The notes below the pieces were generated by a model. The model was given only the letters and a program-made list of their open reading frames with translations, was not told the origin of the DNA and did not search any database. From Smittium culicis (lineage: Eukaryota; Kickxellomycota; Harpellomycetes; Harpellales; Legeriomycetaceae), in contig LSSN01005946.1 in assembly GCA_001970855.1 (NCBI GenBank), positions 1 through 44,022 of the forward strand: a stretch of 44,022 bases of DNA, in the 5' to 3' direction. This document shows, piece by piece, positions 35,320 to 44,022 of the stretch (the stretch's first letter is position 1; each line of letters begins with the position of its first letter). A program made the translations under genes and the position numbers.

Positions 35320-35719
35320 TTAATATCTCATCTCACTTCGCCCCCTCCCCTCCCGCCTCACTATACTGATAAATTACACGTTCTTGTTATTTTTGTTTAT
35401 ACTCTCTCTTAGCTTAATTTAAATTTAGTTCACAACCGCCCATCTCATCGAAATACATCGACCTCTCTCTCGCCGATCTTTTTAAACTAGCTGCTTGTTC
35501 TCGCCCATCACAAATCAGCCCAGAACCCATAAAAATATATATAAAGAGTACTTACTTTATTCATTTTGTTTTTTTATTATCATAAAAGACTTTAAACTCA
35601 TTTACCACATCACATTGGTCTCCTTAACAACATTACCTGTGTGTTTTACTCTTAATATCTGCGCACACAAAAACTATATACCTCTTTATTTTAAACTTTA
35701 TTAGCTACTTGTTTCATCG
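35320..35719 (+). promoter_or_regulatory. Pyrimidine-rich promoter / 5' leader of the MUB1-like gene
   Basis: C/T-rich stretch with CCCCCTCCCCTCCCG near 35341 and CTCTCTC runs at 35463-35472, leading to the ATG at 35720. CT blocks close to the start are typical of fungal promoters and 5' leaders. No TATA box or intron was assigned. Confidence 0.35.
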
Positions 35720-37843
35720 ATGCGAGAATCGAATTTCAACTTCCCTATCACCAATAAGGCTTGCGTAGCCATATCGTCCGCCTTATATGATCGCAGAGCT
35801 TTGGATTGCACTGCCATCTTACCCCTCGTTAACTCGCTTTGGAACCTAGGCTTCTTAACGCAATCATCAAATCGTATTAGAGAAATTCTCACTACAGATG
35901 GAGGCTTAGAAAGACTCGTACGCATCCTTAAAACTTCCAAAATATCTCAGGATTCTAAAGATTCGTACCAAACCTGGAAATGGCTCATGGCTTATCATTG
36001 TATTATAAATATGGGCATCCGTGGCTCTGAAGAAGTTAGAACCCGCGTAGTTCAAGCCGGCGCCGTCTCCATCATTGTCAATATCCTTGAAGCATACTTA
36101 AAAAAGATGAAAGTAATCGAACTCGGCAAACAAATAAACCAGATTAAAAACATCCAAAGCGGTGCAAACATAAACCAAAAGAATGATTACCCCTTCGGAT
36201 CTGACCAAATTGTTAACCAAGCCATTGACCCTATCATTAACGCCGATCTAAGCAGAAACCAGCACTTTGACGCCGATGCCTCGTCAATTGTCGAAGATAT
36301 TATCAATGAAAGAAATGCTACAACCGACCCCGACTTCAACAATATATTCGACCGAACAAACAGAACACAAAACATTCCCCAGAATCCTAGCGATAACAAC
36401 GCTAATACAATAAACAATTCTTTCAACAACCAACCTCCTTACCGCAACCAAACTCGAGTCATCTCCCACAACTCTATCAATGACTCATCTTTTGCTTTAG
36501 ACGACCAAAATAACATTTCAAACATGTCCTCAATTACCGCCTACGTCGGTACCCACCACGTAACTAATAACTCTCTCAGTATTCGCCCCTTCGAACACAA
36601 CAGACTCGAAATTCACCAAATGGAATTTGAGCAAGCCCAAAAAGAACTCCAAATGATCGAAAATGTCATGTTCCGCCCTGAAGATGTTGTTCTATCACTC
36701 CAGCTCTTGGCTTATGTATCCAAATACGCTGAGGTTAGGCGCCTACTACATTCAGTATCTGTTGACAACTCCTCAATCCCTTCATCTGACCGCACCGGAT
36801 CAAGAAGAATTGTTGACGTTTTCTCCATCGCTGAGAAATTTACCTCCCCTGGAAATCTTGACTACATGCAAGGATGGGCTGGCATAATCATGGGGAATAT
36901 GTGCAGAAAAGATGAAAAACATGGCGGTATCAGAAAGTGCGCTTATATTTACTGCCCAGAATGGGAAACTGCGACTAAAAAATTCGCTAAATGCAAAACT
37001 TGCAGAAAAGCTAAATACTGCAGCAGAGCTTGCCAAAGCAAAGCCTGGTCTTCTGGCCATAAAAATTGGTGCGTCGAGCGCCAAAGATCAAATGAATCTT
37101 CTGAAAATACATGCTCAGTAATCCACCCGTTCCCCCTCACAAGAGAAAACGCACATACTCCCTCCCCAGCAATACCCGCCGTTGCCGTCACCTCCCAACC
37201 AACCACCACTTTAAACACACCACACCACCGCACATCAAGGCTACACAGATCCAGCACCCAGATGCCTTACCAAACCAATAGAAATAACCGTGTCTCCAAT
37301 AACAATCAACGCGACCAGTCCTCACTCTCTGCAAGACCCCGAAACAGGCACAATTTTAATAATATTCGCCCAATTTCTGCCACACATCCTCAACCATCTT
37401 ACCAACCTAACTCCCCTCAACAATCTTACCAGCCCAACTCTCCTCAACCACTATATCAGCCCAACTCCCCACAATCATCACAGTTTCCCTCCCAGATCAA
37501 CGCTACACTAAGTAATAACAATAACTTGCTAAATTCTAACTTAGAACTACCCCCAGTTAGACCAACTAACGACCCTTTAAATAGAAACATATCTTTACCT
37601 TCAATAAGATTCAGCAGGCATAATAATACTAATTCTTTAAATAGTACCCCTCCTATGCCAAACCAAACCAACTTCAATAACCATTCCCGCTCACATGGAA
37701 ACTCCACTAGTTCGTCAACCCCTGTTAACTTTAGAAATAACCTATCTAATACTGAACCAAGTAGATCAAACTCTCAGCCTCATAATACTGGTCCTTCAAA
37801 CTATTACCTCCATAATAACAACCAACCCAACAATAATATTTAG
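35720..37843 (+). CDS. MUB1: MUB1/samB-like MYND zinc-finger protein
   Basis: Single-exon gene, 707 aa. In yeast, Mub1 works with the E3 ligase Ubr2 in ubiquitin-dependent turnover (e.g. of Rpn4); in filamentous fungi samB affects morphogenesis. The N-terminus MRESNFNFPITNKACVAISS, YDRRALDCT and ILTTDGGLERLVRIL is the armadillo-like start conserved in this family, which supports the ATG at 35720. An Asn-rich insertion (about 150-290) precedes a further helical block (LLAYVSKYAEVRRLL). The MYND finger has all eight ligands: C407, C412, C425, C428, C434, C438, H447, C451. The rest (about 460-707) is disordered and Asn/Pro/Ser-rich. It includes three 9-residue repeats with Tyr at 561, 570 and 579 (YQPNSPQ..). 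The long tail and the insertion are the main differences from relatives. No breaks seen. Codon use is more C-rich at third positions than in CHO2. Confidence 0.92.
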   Translation: MRESNFNFPITNKACVAISSALYDRRALDCTAILPLVNSLWNLGFLTQSSNRIREILTTDGGLERLVRILKTSKISQDSKDSYQTWKWLMAYHCIINMGIRGSEEVRTRVVQAGAVSIIVNILEAYLKKMKVIELGKQINQIKNIQSGANINQKNDYPFGSDQIVNQAIDPIINADLSRNQHFDADASSIVEDIINERNATTDPDFNNIFDRTNRTQNIPQNPSDNNANTINNSFNNQPPYRNQTRVISHNSINDSSFALDDQNNISNMSSITAYVGTHHVTNNSLSIRPFEHNRLEIHQMEFEQAQKELQMIENVMFRPEDVVLSLQLLAYVSKYAEVRRLLHSVSVDNSSIPSSDRTGSRRIVDVFSIAEKFTSPGNLDYMQGWAGIIMGNMCRKDEKHGGIRKCAYIYCPEWETATKKFAKCKTCRKAKYCSRACQSKAWSSGHKNWCVERQRSNESSENTCSVIHPFPLTRENAHTPSPAIPAVAVTSQPTTTLNTPHHRTSRLHRSSTQMPYQTNRNNRVSNNNQRDQSSLSARPRNRHNFNNIRPISATHPQPSYQPNSPQQSYQPNSPQPLYQPNSPQSSQFPSQINATLSNNNNLLNSNLELPPVRPTNDPLNRNISLPSIRFSRHNNTNSLNSTPPMPNQTNFNNHSRSHGNSTSSSTPVNFRNNLSNTEPSRSNSQPHNTGPSNYYLHNNNQPNNNI
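37400..37477 (+). repeat. 27-bp coding tandem repeat in the MUB1-like gene
   Basis: Three units (Tyr codons at 37400, 37427 and 37454) encode YQPNSPQQS / YQPNSPQPL / YQPNSPQSS. The DNA units differ at several synonymous sites, so the peptide is kept better than the DNA. Confidence 0.85.
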
Positions 37844-37973
37844 ATATCCTCTCCTATTTTAATCCCCCTTTTAACTTACCTATACTATACTGTTTATATC
37901 CTGGGATATGGGAGAGGAGGAAGTGGAGGCTTGTTACTGTCAATCCAAACTGTCCATATATAATCTTCCCATA

Positions 37974-37979
37974 AATAAA
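37974..37979 (+). promoter_or_regulatory. Candidate poly(A) signal of the MUB1-like gene
   Basis: AATAAA 131 bp after the stop. A second AATAAA near 38285 within a T-rich stretch is an alternative. Confidence 0.35.
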
Positions 37980-39180
37980 TCACTACCCTCTTGATTCGCC
38001 TTTATTAAACCTACCCAAACGGTAAACCCACTTCCTTCAGACCCCTTTACTTTCAAATTCCGACCTTATCCTTCCAACATTCACGCCTCTATTTAGTACC
38101 TTATTTCCCGACCCTCCCCCCTCTGGACCCCCTATCCCTTCTGTACCCACGTCTTTATGTTATCCATTATCTATATCTAGAAAGCAATCTTATTTATCTC
38201 TAATCATCAACTTTTTCTTATTTCTATTGTAAAATCTTTTTCTTTTTGTTTTTCCCCCTTCCCCAACAATTCTTTTTTTATTTAAATAAAGTACATTTTT
38301 TCATCCCATAACTTCAATTTCTCTTCTTTTCCAAATGCATGTCGTTCTTTGTAAATTTGCAGCTCGTTTTGACATGTATCTATATTTTATCTTGTATATT
38401 AATTATACATACCTTCACATCACTATTTCACTCGCCTACCCTCTCTTCACACTAGCACCAAAAGTACACCATTAATTGTTTAAAATTATTATTATTATTT
38501 TTAATACCGATACAAAAATGATAATACATTTGCTTTTATTTATGTATGCATATTACGCCCCTGTTCCTTTTTTTTTTTGTGATATTTTTTTGCAATGGAA
38601 TATAAAAACTATCTGCTGTATAAAAGGTATATGAAAAAATGGTGTAAATGGCACAACCATATTCTCAAAATAAAATCTCGACAACTAAAGCAGAATATAT
38701 GTTTGCGTTGGAATGGATGGTAATTTAAAAGCTCGACCTAACACAAAATACATTTGAACAAGGGCTATCAAACGCCCCGAAACTTTTTTTTTCCAATAAA
38801 TAAAAAAAAAATAGTATAGTGCAATTATTCTGCCACAAATTTATCGGTAGTTGTTTATGGTGTCGAAAAGTATTTCTGCTGTGGAATTATCACAACCAAT
38901 CCTCGCACATTCAAATATTCGCTTGACATATGCATATTTTTAAAAAATAAAAAAAAAAAAAGCGTTTTATAGCATGTTCAAAAATTCGGTTTATAAAATA
39001 CACACTAACGTGATTCTTCGAGAGCAGTTCACACCCGAACATTAACTAAAATCCAGCTGCTAAATATTTTACATAATATACACACATTCACTGTGCAAGC
39101 AAGGGGTTGAAATCCCTGGATCATAGAGTCTGTGGAGGGGAATTGAAAATACTCAGGCCAATATGCAATTTTACACATTA
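37980..39180. other. Region after the MUB1-like gene, no recognisable gene
   Basis: First C/T-rich (38.0-38.3 kb), then AT-rich. A short inverted motif AGGGG..(GTTGAAAT)..CCCT lies near 39100. No coding block or known RNA was identified. Confidence 0.45.
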
Positions 39181-42100
39181 CAGCTTATTTAAATGCAACA
39201 ATTCTTTTTTTTAAATCTCGAGCCAGTTTAAAAGTCGTATTATAAAAGATTATAAAAAAATTATACAAAATTCATTTTTCAACCAAAATCCCCTTAAGCG
39301 ACTCCCGCCAGCCCCATACCCACCTCCTCTCATTAATATCCCTCCAATTATAATTATTAATCCGAGATTAAATTTTCTTCTATAACATCCATCATTTTTT
39401 CATATACAAGATATTAACTTTAATAAAATAAAATAAATTAAATTAGAGCACATATTTTGATAAATTTGCAGTTATCAAACTAAACGGTTGAAATATTAGC
39501 TTCTACTTTTTAGTTGATTCAGATAAATACAAATTTATAAAAATTTAGGCATCGCATAATTAGTACTTGAATTAGCTTATAATTTTATCTTTAAACATAA
39601 AATTAGGTATGACTTTATATTTTTATCAATATATAAAATATTACATTTAATAAAAACCATCAAAATATATTATAATTTTCATTTTAGTTGTATATTTCTA
39701 CGAATTTATTCATCAAAATTTTATTTAATTTTGGCTTTTTTAAATATGAAAAAAAAAATTTTTTTATCATTCATATCTAATCTTAAAAAATTAAATTAAT
39801 TTCAACCATATTATAAAGATAATTTATAAAATTTTATCGTAAATTCTGAGTTTAAATTCCTAGTTTTTTTTTGGAATGTATTAAGGAAAAAAACCCTAAA
39901 CTTCTTTATCCTTCATACTTGAAATATCCCAAAATTAAATATAAAATTTACACATATTTTGAAGATTCTAAAAAATAAAAGTTATTTACAATAAAAAAAC
40001 ACAATTTTAATTGATATGATTAGAATCTTTTGTTTGATACATAACCATGATTAATTTAAATTGTAAGAGAAAAAATAATCATAAAACGATTCATATTTTT
40101 GTATCTGTGATATTTAAAACAATTTACACAATTTTTAGCGATGGTTATATAAACTAACTTTAAATTTAATTATAAATAACAATATAAGAATATCAACTAA
40201 AATTAAGAAAGCTTTGAATTAACTTCATTTTAAAGCATAAAATAGGTCAATAAAATATATATATTGCAGTTTAAAACATGATTTAAAGTTTTATTTTTAC
40301 TAATATCTAGTAAAATATACTTATAAATTGACATATCTTGATATTAAAATAGATTTCGCCGTCTAGATTTTTTAAGAATAAAGTATCAACGATATTTTAT
40401 AAAAAGCTAATTTATAAATTTTTATAGGAAATAAATAATTTTATGCCAAGGTTAATACGGATAAAATCAAATGCTTAGCTTATTTTTTTAAAAAAATTAG
40501 TTGTTCTAAATATTAAAAAATATTATCTTTTATAAATTATAACGAATAAATTTTTATACACCTGAAATAATTCAGGTAAAATAGTCTAATATAAATTATA
40601 AAAAAATGAATTGAAAATCTTAAAATTTCACCAATCAAAAAATATTCGAAATTCATCATTGAATGGTAGAAAATCTTTTGTGAGTATTTCGAATAATTGT
40701 ATAAAATAATTTTATTTTTCTCTTATTTATCCGTTAATTATAAATTAAGCTAAAATATAACTACATTAGGACCAGTTTTTTATTAAGAATTTTCATATTG
40801 AGAAGCAAAGGGCTTTTTTTAGCATAAAATTTATAAAATTATTCAAGTTTGGTTGAATTTTCTCATTGTTCATATAATTAAATTATAAATATAGATATCT
40901 GATGCAAATTTTGAAATATCCATCTGACCAAATACTTTTTAAATTTAATAAAAACGTCATTTACACTCACTTAGATAATATTTATGTAGAAAAATCTTTC
41001 CTATTTTTATTATTTGAAATTTGTTAAATCTTTGTAATTTATTTTGGAAATTGATAAAATAACTAAAACTAATGTTATAGAATCCCATATAATTAAATTT
41101 GATAAAATAATTATTTTCCTATTATTATTTTTTTGATTATATACAAATAACCTTGTACCAGTATAATTGGAATTTTATTTAAATAAAAATAAACCTGACA
41201 CTCATTTGAATAGAATCTAAAGATTCGCATATAGTTTAATTTCACAATCGCCTATATTAGATAACTACTATTTTTTTAATATTAAAAATTATCAAAAAAA
41301 TATTATAATACTGCTTTTTTTTATTTCCTCATTATTGACATGAAATAATTAAATGCTACATTATATATATTTTTTAAGAATTCATAGAATATTTTTTTCA
41401 ACGATTTTTTCTAACAACAATAAATAATTACAAGTATTAATTCTTAAATTAATAATTATATAAACCAGTTTTGAATACTCTTCATCTTGTTTAATTATAA
41501 TTTTTTTAGTATTTTTACATGAATATTTCACTTAAAAATTTATTTTAAATATAATCTATCATGAAAAATATACACTTTATGTCAGTTTTCGTTTTTTAAT
41601 TTTTATATGAGAGCTAATCGGTCTTTTAAACTAAATTAATTAATAGAGTTACAATTATATACTCAAAAAATTTACGAGAAATTATAAATACGTATTATTA
41701 TGTTATCTCCTGGAATAATTTCTTAATATTTTTTTATAAACATATATAGTTACATATGCGGTGGTTTAAACGTATCAATACCTTTATTTTCGATTAAAAA
41801 TTTAATTTATTGGATAAGAATCACATAAATTGAAGCTTTTAAAGCGTGATTTTACGCTTTAACTAATATTTATGAAAGTCGACAGCTGAAAAAAAAAGCT
41901 CTATAGTTATGTTAAAATTCTTAAGTTTTTTGAAAGAAAAATTTTTTGCTTTAAAAGTTTAATGTGAATAATAACTTTGAATTTAAATCGAATTTTTAAC
42001 TCTTGAAATATATGAGTTTTAAGTTTTCTATATAACTTTTACTCTTTTTTAGATGGTAATTTTTTTTTTTATTTAAACAGAATTCATAATTATTTATAAC

Positions 42101-43870
42101 AGATAAAACTAACTATAAAAAAATGTAAAACTAAAATTCAAGAGCAAACTAAACATTCTCGATGCTCAGCTTTTATTCATTTGTTTCTAGAATTTTTGTA
42201 ATGTTTTCTTAAAAATTAAGTTTCACAGTAACTAGTGCTTTTTATTTTGATCTCTTGATATTTTATTGGTTTAAAAATGTTATAATTTTCTTTGTATTCG
42301 AAAAATTTATAATAACTACAGATTTTTCATCTAAAATCACTTTTATCTGTATAAGTTTCTCTTTTTAGTTTTCTAAGTTAAGAATTTAACTAAACTGATT
42401 TTATTATCCTTCTTTTTTTTTCTTTTAATTAAACTGAGAATATTTTAACAATTTATTTTTCGGACAGTTGTAGATTCACCCTACGACAAATAGTTCCAAG
42501 TAATATTTTTTTTTGAAAAGATATTTTTTAATAGAAAAAACGATTGCTGATTTCAAATGACTAAAATAGCCTGTAGCAGAAATTTGAGTTATAATTATTT
42601 ATACCACAATATTGATGGTTTAAATATAAATTATCTAAAAATTACAGTAGGTATGTGATCCATTTTAAAAATAATTAATCTAAAAATTTAATTTATATTC
42701 AAGTTTTATCTACAATAGAACATTATAATTTTCTAAGAATTAAAACTAAAAATATCAAAATAATATTTAAATTCAAAAAAAAAAGATAATATTATCGATG
42801 TATAAGTTATAAATTTAAAAATTCATTTCCAGAACTATGGGAAATCAAATGATTACCAAAATTTTTAATATATGCAAAATTTCAGAAATTTTCGAAAATT
42901 CGTATCTAATATAAACTAGTATACATTACAATTTTTAACAAAATAAACATAATTATAATATTTTAAAAGTTATTTTGATTTAGGTAGCAATAGAAAATTA
43001 GATGTATAAATTTCTTTTTTCAAATTATAGGTTAAATTTATCTCTAGATCAATTCCATTATAAATAATAGGCTATATTCGAGCCTTTAAACCCCAATTGA
43101 AAATCTTTAAATAATCATCGTATGGTTGCTTAAAATTTAAATATCATATTTAAATGTCATTACACTATTTTTTTCTGTTATTTTTTAAAGATTATATCAG
43201 TAAAAATTCAAAAAAGACTCAGTTTCAACATTTAATTTTTTTAAAAATTCTTAAAGGCGCGATTAAAGAACATCATTCAAAGATTTTTGTCATATATAAA
43301 TCAAGGATCAATTCTATATAATTTAATTGTTTTTGACACTATGAACTGAGAATATAAGAAAATAGGATTTAATATTAAAGAAACACAGTTAGAGAATTTT
43401 GATGCTACTGAAATGTTTTTTTTTTACATTTTCACTGAGGAATGAGATCATTTAAAATTAATTTCAAACATAAAGTTATGGAAAATATAGGCTAAATATC
43501 GAAATTTTAAAAATTTTTATAATTAATTCAAGGATTTAGTGGATTTAAAATTATTTAATTCTGTCGAATCGTAAGGAAATAAAGGCGTAACTTATCCTTT
43601 TAGTGTAAAATTTTTTTCAGCAAGTTATAAAAATTTCTAATCTTGTGGAGTTATAAAAAAAGAAACAAAGAGTAGAAATGCCTTATTTCATCAATTTGAA
43701 ATATAACCTAACTATGAATTATTAATTCAAAGTATATTTAAAAACATAATATAAGCTAATTTTAGAATTTAATTACATGTAGTGTCATTTCTAAATCAAA
43801 ATTGATTATTCTATAAAAAATTAATGGTTAGTTCAGGCGGTTTTTAGGCATAAAATAATTCATAAACAAA
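39181..43870. other. Second AT-rich gene desert (~4.7 kb)
   Basis: Composition like 19.6-28.7 kb: A/T words throughout, no open frame of 60 codons, no recognised repeat family. It continues to the right edge of the window. Confidence 0.7.

Positions 43871-44022
<152 letters not shown>

Noticed and set aside
39090..39130. AAGGGGTTGAAATCCCTGG as a tRNA B box or ncRNA stem
   Set aside because: A matching A box and cloverleaf could not be found around it, and the stem is only 4 bp.

Overview
The window is AT-rich eukaryotic nuclear DNA, almost certainly from a fungus. It has intron-containing genes with GT..AG introns of about 66-230 bp and AATAAA-type 3' ends. The CHO2 gene is of the fungal two-domain type. 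The MYND/armadillo gene is of the fungal samB/MUB1 type. Low GC, Asn-rich proteins and a DIRS-type retroelement would fit an early-diverging lineage such as the gut fungi (Harpellales, e.g. Smittium/Zancudomyces), but that placement is inference.

Layout. 1-8590 is gene-dense. It holds the 3' part of the DNA polymerase delta catalytic subunit gene (POL3/cdc6, + strand, two introns visible). Convergent to it is a three-exon gene for mitochondrial ribosomal protein uL29m (MRPL47 family, - strand), whose exons are too short to be seen as single long ORFs. Next come a small divergent ORF of 67 codons and a two-exon gene for an Asn/Ser-rich protein of unknown function. 8591-12320 is a six-exon CHO2 gene (phosphatidylethanolamine N-methyltransferase, - strand, about 1058 aa).

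12.4-19.6 kb is repeat territory. It contains at least four copies of an unclassified repeat of roughly 330 bp, two of them arranged head-to-head. It also contains a decayed DIRS-type tyrosine-recombinase retroelement (gag-like region, reverse transcriptase/RNase H, then tyrosine recombinase, all on + and full of stops and frameshifts) and a 289-bp MITE-like element with about 55-bp terminal inverted repeats. 19.6-28.7 kb is an extremely AT-rich gene desert containing one conspicuous GC-containing hairpin.

28.7-35.7 kb is a non-coding region with visibly more G and C, a further copy of the ~330-bp repeat and several minisatellites. It leads through pyrimidine-rich promoter-like sequence into a single-exon MUB1/samB-like gene (armadillo-like N-terminus plus MYND zinc finger). 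37.8-44.0 kb contains no recognisable gene. It becomes a second AT-rich desert from about 39.2 kb and ends in an (AAT)n microsatellite that runs off the window.

The genes are not a functional cluster: replication, mitochondrial translation, phospholipid synthesis and ubiquitin-pathway regulation are simply neighbours. The exon joins given here were derived by reading splice sites and conserved protein sequence by eye; no search or alignment was run.
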